From: Allomuricauda sp.
GTDB lineage: Bacteria > Bacteroidota > Bacteroidia > Flavobacteriales > Flavobacteriaceae
Assembly: GCF_028280385.1 (NCBI RefSeq)
Contig: NZ_JANQLX010000014.1
Coordinates: forward strand, 62,001-126,000
Reading direction: 5' to 3'
DNA length: 64,000 nt
The first letter of the stretch is position 1; the number at the start of each line of letters is the position of its first letter. The translations under genes and the position numbers were made by a program. Below are positions 34,237 through 43,228 of this stretch, one piece after another. The notes beneath the pieces were generated by a model. The model ran no database searches. It saw only the letters and a program-made list of their open reading frames with translations, and was not told the DNA's origin.

Positions 34237-34686
34237 CTATACTCCAAATTGCCTTAAATGATGGTCTAAATGCTTGTACTGCATTTGTCCCCATTGTTGT
34301 ACGGTAAATTCCCCAAAAGCTGGGTGAGGATCCCATTGGGTCCTACTTTTTTCCGCATGAAAGTCATTGACCAAATTCACCAAGGTCTCTTTTTCCTTGG
34401 AAAATTCTTTGGGTTCAACCACTTTAAAACCCTTGGCCGTGGGGAGATTGGGTTTCCAAAGCTTATCGTCGTACATCCCTTTTTTAAAACTTCGAAATAT
34501 CAATTTCATGAGGGGGTTCGGCTTTTTCATCTTATATTTACCCAGCGCCAAACGCAGCGGAAATTGGCAGTGGTACAACATCTGTCCAACTTCCATCTTA
34601 CCCCATTCCCTTTTGGACGATTCTGACAGCTGTTCAATACGTCCCAATATTTCGGAAACCGTTCCGGAATCAAAAAGTGATTTCAT
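34237..34686 (-). CDS. DUF1569 (DinB-like) protein
   Basis: A 149-residue helical protein. WGKMEVGQMLYHCQFPLRLALGKYK and, near the end, FTVQQWGQMQYKHLDHHLRQFGV provide the spaced histidines of the DinB/YfiT-like four-helix fold, in the DUF1569 variant. These fold members often use the histidines to bind metal and act on thiols, but this family is uncharacterised. It is divergent from radC. Confidence 0.8.
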   Translation of the reverse strand: MKSLFDSGTVSEILGRIEQLSESSKREWGKMEVGQMLYHCQFPLRLALGKYKMKKPNPLMKLIFRSFKKGMYDDKLWKPNLPTAKGFKVVEPKEFSKEKETLVNLVNDFHAEKSRTQWDPHPAFGEFTVQQWGQMQYKHLDHHLRQFGV

Positions 34687-34736
34687 TACTTAGGCTTTAG
34701 AAATAAATTTACGAACTATTAACCTACCTTTAGGCT

Positions 34737-35435
34737 ATGCAAGAAAAAACCGTGTCCTTCTCCATCAAAAATTGGGCTGAAGATGACAAACCAAGGGAAA
34801 AATTGGTCAACAAGGGCCGAACGGTACTTTCCGATGCAGAACTCATCGCCATACTAATAGGCTCCGGCAGTAAAAGGGAAAGTGCGGTAGGCCTTTCCAA
34901 GCGAATTTTAGCTGCCGTAAACCACAACTTAAACGAATTGGGCAAGCTGTCCGTCAACCAACTCAAGCAATTCGAAGGCATTGGAAACGCCAAGGCGGTA
35001 ACCATTGCTGCTGCGCTCGAGGTTGGTCGCAGAAGAAGAAAGGAAGAGGGGTACTATGTAAGCAAGGTAAACGGGAGTAAAGATGCCTTTGAAATCCTGC
35101 ACCCCTTGATGGGAGAACTGGAGCATGAGGAATTTTGGATCTTATATCTAAACAACTCCAACAAGGTAGTGCACAAGGCATTGCTCAGCAAAGGTGGGAT
35201 CACAGGTACGCTGGTCGATGTCCGTTTGGTACTCAAACAGGCACTGGAACTTGGGGCGGTGGCCATCATTTTGGCCCACAACCATCCCTCAGGAGGGCTT
35301 AAACCCAGTGCTGCCGATAAACATATTACCAAAAAATTAAAAATGGCTTCAGAAGCCTTGGATATTAAGGTCCTGGACCATTTAATTTTGACCCAGTATG
35401 GTTACCTTAGTTTTGCCGATGAGGGACTGCTATAA
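34737..35435 (+). CDS. radC: RadC/JAB-domain protein
   Basis: A 232-residue protein with helix-hairpin-helix motifs in the first 90 residues (LKQFEGIGNAKAVTIAAA) and a C-terminal MPN/JAMM domain with Glu near LEHEEFW and the zinc motif LAHNHPSGGLKPSAAD. Historically called a DNA repair protein; the biochemical activity is not established. The metal residues are intact. TACCTTTA just upstream is a one-mismatch -7 element. The next gene follows after 12 bases. Confidence 0.92.
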   Translation: MQEKTVSFSIKNWAEDDKPREKLVNKGRTVLSDAELIAILIGSGSKRESAVGLSKRILAAVNHNLNELGKLSVNQLKQFEGIGNAKAVTIAAALEVGRRRRKEEGYYVSKVNGSKDAFEILHPLMGELEHEEFWILYLNNSNKVVHKALLSKGGITGTLVDVRLVLKQALELGAVAIILAHNHPSGGLKPSAADKHITKKLKMASEALDIKVLDHLILTQYGYLSFADEGLL

Positions 35436-35447
35436 TTTTCAGCACGG

Positions 35448-36743
35448 ATGCTACTGATATACACGCATAAAATAACCAACCGCCTTACCTATACCGCCAA
35501 ACAATTGTTTGAAAAAATCTTGGGTCAGGAGGTTATTTTTACGTCCAAGGTGGAGGACTTTATAAAGCATACCGGCCCTAAATTAACTTACTCCAAACAG
35601 CCCTTGCAGAATGAATTTTTTATTCGGAGCAACGATCTTTTGTTTGAGCAGGGTATAAATGATTTGGAAATTAAGGTGGCGGATTGGGACGGAATTCCCT
35701 GTTTTTTTGCCACGGATGAACAAAGTGCCATACCCTATGATATTTTTTCGGCCAGTTTTTTCCTCCTGAGCAGGTATGAGGAATATTTGCCCCATGTGAA
35801 GGATAGTGTTGGCCGGTTTCCAGCAAAGGAGAGCGTAGCGTACCAGCACAACTTTTTGGAACTCCCTGTTGTGGATCTTTGGGCGTATCGATTAATGGAT
35901 TTGCTCAAGGAGCGCTTTCCAGACATAGCTGTACCGAAAAAAGCCTATTCCTGTATCCCTATCATCAATGTAACCACCTCACATTGCTATGCCTTACGGG
36001 GTTTGGTGCGCAATATTGGTGGTTTTTTAATGGACCTGGGGTCTCTTAGGCTTCGTAGTATGGCAACTCGCTTTTTGGTGCTCGCCGGATTTAAAAAAGA
36101 TCCCTACGACAATTTTTACCAGTTGGTGGATATTCACAAAAAGTTTCCTGTCAAAAGCATGTTCTTTTTTCAGTTTGCCAAATACTCCGCCCATGACAAG
36201 AACATTTCCCCCAACAATAACAAGTTTCGGTATTTGATCAAATCCATTGCGGATTACAGTGTTGTCTCGTTGAGCACCTCCTTTCTGTCATCCACCAATA
36301 AGGAAATCCTTATGGAAGAGCGGCGTATGCTGTCCAATTTGATCAATAGGCCCATCAACTATTCTAGATTGAGGTACAACAGGGTCAATGTGCCCATGAC
36401 CTATCGCACCCTGATAGAAACCGAATTTACCGATGATTTTTCCATGGGTTATACCCATGAAATTGGATTTAGGGCCGGAACCTGTACCCCATTTTACTTC
36501 TACGACATCAATATGGAAGTAAGGCAACCACTAAAAGTCCATCCCTTTGCGGTACATGACTATGCTTTGCGCAACTTTAAACGGAAAGAAGAAATATTTT
36601 CCAAGATGGATGCCATTTATAAGCTGGTGGGCCAAGTGAACGGGGATTTGATCATGGTGTTTTCCAACGAATTGTTGGGTAGTTCGCACAGAATCCCTTG
36701 GATGGAGCTATACCAATCCCTTTTAAGGCGTTATTATGTTTAA
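35448..36743 (+). CDS. Polysaccharide deacetylase-like protein (DUF7033 type) lacking metal ligands
   Basis: A 431-residue protein. The first 160 residues (YTHKITNRLTY, FDIFSASFFLLSRYEEY-like segment near 100-112) match the N-terminal DUF7033 region; the rest aligns with the deacetylase barrel (NNNKFRYLIKSIADYSVVSLS, then DDFSMGYTHEIGFRAGTCTPFYFYDI). Where active relatives have an Asp-Asn pair (of the DIDNA type) this protein has N174VTTSH, and the usual HPS loop reads S276TS. It is therefore probably an inactive or changed enzyme, perhaps a glycan-binding factor. It sits between radC and the YjjG gene, overlapping the latter by 8 bases. Confidence 0.78.
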   Translation: MLLIYTHKITNRLTYTAKQLFEKILGQEVIFTSKVEDFIKHTGPKLTYSKQPLQNEFFIRSNDLLFEQGINDLEIKVADWDGIPCFFATDEQSAIPYDIFSASFFLLSRYEEYLPHVKDSVGRFPAKESVAYQHNFLELPVVDLWAYRLMDLLKERFPDIAVPKKAYSCIPIINVTTSHCYALRGLVRNIGGFLMDLGSLRLRSMATRFLVLAGFKKDPYDNFYQLVDIHKKFPVKSMFFFQFAKYSAHDKNISPNNNKFRYLIKSIADYSVVSLSTSFLSSTNKEILMEERRMLSNLINRPINYSRLRYNRVNVPMTYRTLIETEFTDDFSMGYTHEIGFRAGTCTPFYFYDINMEVRQPLKVHPFAVHDYALRNFKRKEEIFSKMDAIYKLVGQVNGDLIMVFSNELLGSSHRIPWMELYQSLLRRYYV

Positions 36744-37425
36744 GGAACGGATAACGGACATATTTTTCGATTTGGACCATACCTTATGGGATTTTGAACG
36801 GAACTCGGCCCTCACTTTTAAAAAGATTTTATCTGAAAACAAGGTGGATGTGGACTTGGAAGCCTTTTTAAAAGTATATGTGCCCATCAATCTGAATTAT
36901 TGGAAATTGTATCGAGAAGACCGGATATCAAAGGCTGAGCTGCGTTACCAGAGACTCCGTAAAACATTCGATGCCACAGGAGCCCATGTCACCGATGACC
37001 AGATAAATCTGCTGGCCCACCAATACATAGAGCATTTATCCTCATTTACCCATCTATTTCCAGATACGGTGGAAATTTTGGATTATCTGGAACCGAAGTA
37101 CAAATTGCACATTATTACCAATGGGTTTCATGAAATTCAGGAAAAAAAACTAAAAGGGGCCAACATCCACCATTATTTTCAGCATGTGGTCAATTCTGAG
37201 GATGCCGGGGTAAAAAAGCCACACCCTGGGATTTTTCAATTGGCACTGGACAAAGCCCGGGTGGCACCAGAAAATGCCTTGATGGTGGGCGATAGTCTGG
37301 AAGCCGATATTCAAGGAGCACAGGCCTTGGGATTTCAAACACTTCATTTTAATGCGCATAGCGAACCTCCCCATGATTTTTGTCGTATGATTAACACTTT
37401 GGGTGAAATAAAAAGCATTTTATAG
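36736..37425 (+). CDS. YjjG-type noncanonical pyrimidine nucleotidase (HAD family)
   Basis: A 229-residue HAD phosphatase with motif I FFDLDHTLWDFERNS, motif II HIITNGF, a Lys in KKPHPGIF and motif IV MVGDSLEADIQGAQ. The DLDHTLWDFE start is characteristic of the YjjG group, which dephosphorylates dUMP/dTMP and non-canonical pyrimidine nucleotides. Its ATG lies inside the end of the deacetylase-like gene, so they are translated together. Confidence 0.88.
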   Translation: MFKERITDIFFDLDHTLWDFERNSALTFKKILSENKVDVDLEAFLKVYVPINLNYWKLYREDRISKAELRYQRLRKTFDATGAHVTDDQINLLAHQYIEHLSSFTHLFPDTVEILDYLEPKYKLHIITNGFHEIQEKKLKGANIHHYFQHVVNSEDAGVKKPHPGIFQLALDKARVAPENALMVGDSLEADIQGAQALGFQTLHFNAHSEPPHDFCRMINTLGEIKSIL

Positions 37426-37484
37426 AGTTATAGTAGGGTACAACATGGCCCCGTTGTTCATTAAGAAAATTGCTTTTTTAACCC

Positions 37485-38033
37485 ATGAAAAGATTGCTTT
37501 TTCAGTGTCTAATGGCGCTAACTGTTGTATGTTTTCAACTTTCCTGTGCGGATGAACAGAATTTTGATCAGTTTGATGACCTAAGTGTAACCCCAACCTT
37601 GGCCTCCAGCGTTTTTTACCTGGAATCTACCGAGGAAGTCATTAACACGGCCCCTACGGGCACTTTTTATTCACAAGTTTTTACATTCGAAGCTTTTAAC
37701 GAGGAATTCGTGGCAGAACGGTTACTGGAGGGAGTGATTCTGTACGAAGTTGAGAATACCACCAGCAAACGATTGGATTTGACCATTGAGTATCTGGATG
37801 AAAACGATGGGATTTTGGCCACCGATGATTTCAGTATCGAGCCGTTGCCTGCCCCCTTGTTGACATACCAGGTTACCTATGGCCCGGGTGGTAGAAGTTT
37901 GGATGTCCTTCGAAACACCACCAATCTTAGGGTTACCGGACAAAACCTAAGCGATAACACAAGTGTTTCATCAGAAGCCGAACCCAAAGTTGTTTTAAGG
38001 GCTGCGGCAGAATTCAGATTTCGACTCAAATGA
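37485..38033 (+). CDS. Hypothetical lipoprotein
   Basis: A 182-residue protein with signal sequence ending FQLSC (Cys21), predicting a lipid anchor. The body is beta-rich, with immunoglobulin-like spacing (VILYEVENTTSKRLDLTIEYLDENDGIL). I recognise no named family. Its TGA overlaps the ATG of the DUF5723 barrel gene, so the two are coupled. It may be an accessory lipoprotein of that barrel. Confidence 0.75.
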   Translation: MKRLLFQCLMALTVVCFQLSCADEQNFDQFDDLSVTPTLASSVFYLESTEEVINTAPTGTFYSQVFTFEAFNEEFVAERLLEGVILYEVENTTSKRLDLTIEYLDENDGILATDDFSIEPLPAPLLTYQVTYGPGGRSLDVLRNTTNLRVTGQNLSDNTSVSSEAEPKVVLRAAAEFRFRLK

Positions 38034-39487
38034 GAATAGCTTCAATCATTTTGGTTGTGCTGTTTTCTGGGACGGCAACTACCTTCGCGCAGAACAAGGA
38101 ATTGATGTACGATTTCTATGAAATCCCCCAGTCCTTAATGATCAATCCAGGTGTTAAGACCACACAAAAATGGCATGCTGGAATTCCAGTGTTATCCGGG
38201 TTCTCTTTCCAAGCAGGCTCCAGCGGGGTCACTGTAAATGACCTTTTTGCCAATGATGGGGTGGATTTTACAACCAAAGTAAGGGAGCGTTTGGTCAATG
38301 GAATGAGTAGAAGGGACGACTTTAGCACCACCAGTCAGATAGAGGGCATTTTTGTAGGATTCAGAGGCAAGAATCGCCCGGAAGACTATTATTCCTTCGG
38401 AATGTACGGTGAAACGGATGTTATTGTCTACTGGCCCCGGGATTTGGCTATTTTGGCATTTGAGGGCAATGGCGGCGACAATATTGGTAGAAGTTTTGAT
38501 CTTGGGGACCTAAGTCTTCGAGGTGAAATGGTAAATGTCTTTCATTTTGGTATCAATAGAAAGGTCAACAACACCCTAACCGTGGGGGCACGGGCAAAAA
38601 TATATTCCGGCATTTTCCAGTTTCAGTCCACTGGGAACAAGGGCGCATTTACAACAACCCAAGGTCAGGATAACATTTACAGAACCACCGTAAATGCCGA
38701 CCTTCAATTGCAAACAGCAGGAATAAATGGGATAAGCGATATTTTGGATGAGGATACATCCAATACCCAGCAGGAACTCACGGACCTTTTTAGGAAGAGA
38801 GTGTTGTTGGGAGGTAATTTGGGTTTGGGCTTTGATGCCGGGTTTACCTACAAACTTTCACCACAGACCACCATTACCGGTAGCATATTGGATTTGGGCT
38901 TCATTTATAACTCCAAAGATGTTAGGAACTTTACCTTGAATGGAAGCGCTTCGAATGAAGGGATTACCGTTTTTTTACCAGAGGACATCAATGATTTGGA
39001 CAATGACCTTTGGCAGAATTTGGTGGATGAAATTGAAGAAGCCATACCTTTTGAAGAAAATGATTCAGGGTATATATCCTTTAGGCCCTTGAAATTATAT
39101 GGGTCCATTAGATATGATTATGGCCAGGCCGAATCCACATTCAGCCGGGATTGCGGATGTGCCATTACTGTTACGGAAGGGACCAACAGTGATATGTACA
39201 GAAATAGTGTGGGAGCACAACTTTTTATGATGAAAAGACCCCGTGGAATTCAACCGGCCCTAACCGGATTTTATCAAAAAAGACTGGGTAGGACCCTGGC
39301 CCTAAAAACCACCTATACCATAGATAAATACTCTTTCAGCAATATTGGATTGGGCCTCAATCTTCAAGCTGGTCCTGTAAACTTCTATATTTTAGGAGAT
39401 AATCTACTTGGCTATGCCAATGTGCCCGATAGTCATTATGCATCTTTACAGTTCGGATTTAATATTATATCTTGGAACGATAATTGA
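38030..39487 (+). CDS. DUF5723 outer-membrane beta-barrel protein
   Basis: A 485-residue exported protein with signal peptide ending in TFAQ (about residue 21). Alternating hydrophobic strands, many aromatic girdle residues and the terminal pattern ...HYASLQFGFNIISWN indicate a beta barrel. The start NKELMYDFYEIPQSLMINPGV matches DUF5723, a Bacteroidota family of unknown function often seen with gliding- or secretion-linked envelope genes. It is the middle of a three-gene set with the lipoprotein (overlapping ATGA) and a secreted protein 13 bases on. Confidence 0.82.
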   Translation: MRIASIILVVLFSGTATTFAQNKELMYDFYEIPQSLMINPGVKTTQKWHAGIPVLSGFSFQAGSSGVTVNDLFANDGVDFTTKVRERLVNGMSRRDDFSTTSQIEGIFVGFRGKNRPEDYYSFGMYGETDVIVYWPRDLAILAFEGNGGDNIGRSFDLGDLSLRGEMVNVFHFGINRKVNNTLTVGARAKIYSGIFQFQSTGNKGAFTTTQGQDNIYRTTVNADLQLQTAGINGISDILDEDTSNTQQELTDLFRKRVLLGGNLGLGFDAGFTYKLSPQTTITGSILDLGFIYNSKDVRNFTLNGSASNEGITVFLPEDINDLDNDLWQNLVDEIEEAIPFEENDSGYISFRPLKLYGSIRYDYGQAESTFSRDCGCAITVTEGTNSDMYRNSVGAQLFMMKRPRGIQPALTGFYQKRLGRTLALKTTYTIDKYSFSNIGLGLNLQAGPVNFYILGDNLLGYANVPDSHYASLQFGFNIISWNDN

Positions 39488-39500
39488 TTATCCGTTTCAT

Positions 39501-40343
39501 ATGAAATCTAGACTACTCATATTGATTGTATTTGCTATTGGAATGGGAGCTACCACCCAAGCACAGCTTAATAACTATAAGTACATCATTGTTCCCAAAA
39601 AATTTGACATTTTCAATAAGGAAAACAAGTACCAGACCAGTACCTTGGTGAAGTATTTGTTTGCCAAAAAAGGCTTTAATGCGGTTTATGATGATAGCCT
39701 GCCAGAAGAATTGGCCAATAATCGCTGTATGGGATTGCGGGTGGAACTGGAAGATACTTCCAATATGTTCACCACCAAAATGAAACTGGTGTTAACGGAC
39801 TGTCAGGAAGTGGTCATTTACAAGACCCCGGAAGGAATCAGTAAGATAAAAGAATTTCGTGATGCCTATAAGCAATCCATCACCTCTGCTTTTGAACCCA
39901 TTCAATTCATGGATTATACTTATGAGGCTCCAGCAAAAGCTCCGCAACCGGAAGTTACCGAGGAACCGATTGTGGTGAGTTTTAAGAATGACGTAAAATC
40001 CGTTGGGGAAAAACCAAACACCAAAGTGGTACAACAAGTGGCTACTCCTGAAAATCAAAGTTTCAAAAGCATGGAGCCTGTGGCCTCCAATATGAAAAAG
40101 GTGGAAAAGAAGGCGGAGACCACAATTCCGGTGCTATATGCACAACCCATAGAAAATGGGTATCAACTTGTGGACAGCACCCCAAAAGTGGTTTTAAAGA
40201 TGATTAAAACCTCGGTGGACAACATCTACCTTGTGGACGATGACACCAAAAGCGGTATGGTTTTTAAAAAAGGGGATAAATGGTTCCTGGAATATGCCGA
40301 TGCCAGCGGAAAAAAACAGGAAGAACTCAATATCAAGTTCTAA
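39501..40343 (+). CDS. Hypothetical secreted protein
   Basis: A 280-residue protein with signal peptide MKSRLLILIVFAIGMGATTQA. Residues 25-140 (YKYIIVPKKFDIFNKENKYQ...) look like a small alpha/beta domain; 150-215 is a Pro/Glu/Val-rich linker; the last 80 residues form a beta-rich tail. The ATG at 39501 is used because it starts the signal peptide; the frame is open upstream inside the barrel gene. The PKKFDIFNKENKYQTSTLVKYLF motif is frequent in flavobacterial secreted proteins I cannot name. Last gene of the envelope trio; its TAA overlaps the rarA stop on the other strand. Confidence 0.75.
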   Translation: MKSRLLILIVFAIGMGATTQAQLNNYKYIIVPKKFDIFNKENKYQTSTLVKYLFAKKGFNAVYDDSLPEELANNRCMGLRVELEDTSNMFTTKMKLVLTDCQEVVIYKTPEGISKIKEFRDAYKQSITSAFEPIQFMDYTYEAPAKAPQPEVTEEPIVVSFKNDVKSVGEKPNTKVVQQVATPENQSFKSMEPVASNMKKVEKKAETTIPVLYAQPIENGYQLVDSTPKVVLKMIKTSVDNIYLVDDDTKSGMVFKKGDKWFLEYADASGKKQEELNIKF

Positions 40344-41617
40344 AAGTCATATTTGTCCTTCCATCTCTTTTTAAGGAATTCGCGGAGCGCATTTTCCCTG
40401 GGATTGTTGCCCGGTTTGTAGAAACTGGTGCCAGAAATCTCCTCCGGTAGAAATTCGAAGTCCACAAAATTATCAGTATGGTCATGGGCATAATCGTAGC
40501 CCTTGCCATATCCTAGATCCTTCATCAATTTGGTTGGGGCGTTCCTGATGGGCAGGGGCACCGAAAGATCTCCTGTTTCCCGCACCTTTTGCTGTGCCAA
40601 TTTTATGGCGGCGTAACTGGCATTGCTTTTAGGGGAACTTGCCAAATAAGTGGCACACTGGCTGAGAATAATACGGGCTTCAGGGTAGCCTATCGTATTG
40701 ACGGCCTGAAAGGCCGAATTGGCCATCACCAGGGCGGTTGGGTTAGCATTTCCTATATCTTCCGATGCCAAGATTACCAATCTTCTAGCAATGAATTTCA
40801 CGTCCTCCCCGCCTTCGATCATTCGCGCCAGCCAATATACCGCCGCATTGGGGTCGCTTCCCCGAATGGACTTGATAAAAGCCGAAATGATGTCGTAATG
40901 TTGTTCCCCGGTTTTGTCATAGAGAACGGTGTTTTTCTGAACCTTGTTCATGACAAGGTCGTTTGTGATCACAATTTTCTCCTTGTTGTCCGAGTTTACA
41001 ATAAGCTCAAAGATGTTCAGTAGTTTTCTCCCATCACCTCCAGATAAACGGAGTAGCGCTTCCGTTTCCTTTAGGTCAATTTTTTTGGAGGTAAGCAGGG
41101 TGTCGGTGGCCATGGCCCTTTGCAGTAGGGCTTCCAAATCTTTTTTGTCAAACGGGTTTAGCACATAAACTTGACATCTGGACAGCAATGCGGGGATAAC
41201 CTCAAAACTCGGATTTTCCGTGGTGGCCCCGATCAGGGTAACCCATCCTTTTTCCACGGCCCCCAATAGGGAATCTTGTTGCGATTTACTGAATCGATGG
41301 ATCTCGTCAATGAACAAAATGGGATTTTTAGCCGTGAACAGGCCACCGCTTTGCTTTGCTTTTTCAATGACTTCCCGTACGTCCTTCACCCCGCTACTGA
41401 TGGCACTCAGGGTATAAAATGGCCGTTGGCTCTCATTGGCGATGATATGGGCCAAGGTGGTTTTTCCCGTACCGGGTGGCCCCCAAAAAATCAGCGACGG
41501 AATAATTCCATTCTTTATTTGATGGGTTAAAGAGCCGTGTTCGCCAACCAAATGGTTTTGGCTGATATATTCCTCTAAGGTTTTGGGGCGTATACGCTCC
41601 GCCAAGGGTTCGTTCAT
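40340..41617 (-). CDS. rarA: Replication-associated recombination protein A (AAA ATPase)
   Basis: A 425-residue AAA+ protein related to MgsA/WRNIP1 that acts at stalled replication forks. Walker [12 protein letters not shown], Walker [12 protein letters not shown], sensor 1 [10 protein letters not shown] and the C-terminal oligomerisation region ([47 protein letters not shown]) are all present. Convergent with the secreted-protein gene (stops overlap) and divergent from the rhomboid gene. Confidence 0.94.
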   Translation of the reverse strand: MNEPLAERIRPKTLEEYISQNHLVGEHGSLTHQIKNGIIPSLIFWGPPGTGKTTLAHIIANESQRPFYTLSAISSGVKDVREVIEKAKQSGGLFTAKNPILFIDEIHRFSKSQQDSLLGAVEKGWVTLIGATTENPSFEVIPALLSRCQVYVLNPFDKKDLEALLQRAMATDTLLTSKKIDLKETEALLRLSGGDGRKLLNIFELIVNSDNKEKIVITNDLVMNKVQKNTVLYDKTGEQHYDIISAFIKSIRGSDPNAAVYWLARMIEGGEDVKFIARRLVILASEDIGNANPTALVMANSAFQAVNTIGYPEARIILSQCATYLASSPKSNASYAAIKLAQQKVRETGDLSVPLPIRNAPTKLMKDLGYGKGYDYAHDHTDNFVDFEFLPEEISGTSFYKPGNNPRENALREFLKKRWKDKYDF

Positions 41618-41750
41618 ATCGATAAAAATAAGATAAATTACAGGATGAAAACCTTGTGTGAACCACCCGCTTCGTTAAATGTGAAGCTGCCAAAACTGAC
41701 AAATTGGTCCTTGTTCACACTATGGAGAGATTATTGGAGTTATAGAAAGT

Positions 41751-42485
41751 ATGTCCGAAAACAATAATTTTCAGTTGACCGATGCCGTAGTTTTGGCACC
41801 TCTACTGGCCGTGCTCTCCATATGGACCGTATATTGGGTGGAGGTGCGGTTCGGGCTGAATTTCAACGATTATGGCATTTATCCTAGGAAGATTAGTGGA
41901 CTTAAAGGCATTGTTTTTAGCCCTTTTGTGCATGGTTCCGTGGAACATCTGTATAACAATACCATTCCCTTGGCGGTGTTGACCACGTTTTTGGTCTATT
42001 TCTACCGCTCCGTGGCGCTGCGTGTGATGGTAATTGGAATCCTCGTTTCCGGGCTGCTCACCTGGTTAATTGGTAGGCCCTCGTACCATATAGGGGCCAG
42101 TGGCATAATCTACGTTTTGGTCAGTTTTGTGTTCTTCAAAGGGATTATTGCCAAGCATTTTAGGTTAATCGCACTATCGTTGGTGGTGGTATTTGTGTAC
42201 GGAAGCATGATCTGGTATATTTTTCCTGTGAAGGATGGGATTTCCTGGGAAGGTCATTTGGCGGGCTTTTTAACAGGATTGATGCTAGCCTTCATTACCA
42301 AGGTTAAGGTGCCAGCGGTTAAAAAGTACGAATGGGAAAAGGAAAACTACGATGAGGAAAACGACCCTTTCCTCAAACATTTTGATGAAAATGGCAATTT
42401 TATCGAATTGGAACCGGAAAAACCAGAAGAAAACACGATTAAAATCACCTATCAGTACAAAAGGAGGGAAAAGGACCAGGATTAG
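41751..42485 (+). CDS. Rhomboid-family intramembrane serine protease
   Basis: A 244-residue membrane protein with about six helices. HGSVEHLYNN supplies the oxyanion His/Asn region, GASGIIYVLVSF the catalytic Ser in GxSG and WEGHLAGFLTG the catalytic His, so the Ser-His dyad is complete. The last 60 residues are cytoplasmic and charged. It would cleave transmembrane helices; targets unknown. Convergent with rlmB, overlapping by 4 bases. Confidence 0.9.
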   Translation: MSENNNFQLTDAVVLAPLLAVLSIWTVYWVEVRFGLNFNDYGIYPRKISGLKGIVFSPFVHGSVEHLYNNTIPLAVLTTFLVYFYRSVALRVMVIGILVSGLLTWLIGRPSYHIGASGIIYVLVSFVFFKGIIAKHFRLIALSLVVVFVYGSMIWYIFPVKDGISWEGHLAGFLTGLMLAFITKVKVPAVKKYEWEKENYDEENDPFLKHFDENGNFIELEPEKPEENTIKITYQYKRREKDQD

Positions 42486-43213
42486 GAGGTACGTTGCCTA
42501 ACCACTTCATAGAGGAATACCCCACAAGCCACGGATACATTTAAGGAGCCTATCTGTCCCATAAGAGGTAATTTAGCCTTATGGTCCAAAATCTTGAGGA
42601 CAGAGCTGGAAATGCCGCGATCCTCCGCGCCCATAACTATGGCACAGGGAGCTTTAAAATCGGCTGAATATATGGGGTTATCGGTTTTTTCGGTGGCTCC
42701 CACCACGGAAATTCCAGATGATTGCAGATAGAAAATGGCATCTTTTAGATGGTCCACTTTAGCTATGGGCACGTTAAATACCGCACCTGCGGAAGTTTTA
42801 ACGGTATCATCGGTAATCGGAGCGGCCCCGGTTTTGGGAATGATGATTCCCTGTACGCCACAACATTCGGCCGTTCTGATGATGGCCCCAAAATTGCGTA
42901 CATCCGATATTTGGTCGAGAAGCAGTAAAAATGGGGTTTCTCCACTTTCCATAACTTGTTCCATCAGGGCTTCAAAATTATGGAACTGTACCGGTGAAAT
43001 TTGGGCAACGGCACCTTGATGGTTGTTTTTTGTAAGTCGATTTAGTTTTTCAACCGGGACATAGGAACTACTTATTCCATTTTTTCTAATCGATGTTTCC
43101 AGTTCACGGAAAAGCTCGCCACCCAGTCCTTTTTGAAGAAATATTTTGTTGATGGGCTGTGCTGCATCAATGGCTTCCAAAATGGCCCGTATGCCGTAAA
43201 TCTGATTGTTCAT
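42482..43213 (-). CDS. rlmB: 23S rRNA (guanosine-2'-O)-methyltransferase RlmB-type (SpoU family)
   Basis: A 243-residue SPOUT methyltransferase. The N-terminal 80 residues are the substrate-binding L30e-like part (YGIRAILEAIDAAQPINKIFLQKGL); the C-terminal knot has NFGAIIRTAECCGVQGIIIP, MGAEDRGIS and GQIGSLNVSVACGVFLYE. The match to RlmB (G2251 in E. coli numbering) is good, though relatives such as TrmH share the motifs. It follows the VCBS gene by 15 bases. Confidence 0.9.
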   Translation of the reverse strand: MNNQIYGIRAILEAIDAAQPINKIFLQKGLGGELFRELETSIRKNGISSSYVPVEKLNRLTKNNHQGAVAQISPVQFHNFEALMEQVMESGETPFLLLLDQISDVRNFGAIIRTAECCGVQGIIIPKTGAAPITDDTVKTSAGAVFNVPIAKVDHLKDAIFYLQSSGISVVGATEKTDNPIYSADFKAPCAIVMGAEDRGISSSVLKILDHKAKLPLMGQIGSLNVSVACGVFLYEVVRQRTS

Positions 43214-43228
43214 GGGTTGTTTTTCTTC

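Noticed and set aside
41656..41720. 8-base inverted repeat GTGTGAAC/GTTCACAC in the rarA/rhomboid gap
   Set aside because: The arms are 49 bases apart; a match of this size is expected by chance in a gap of this length.
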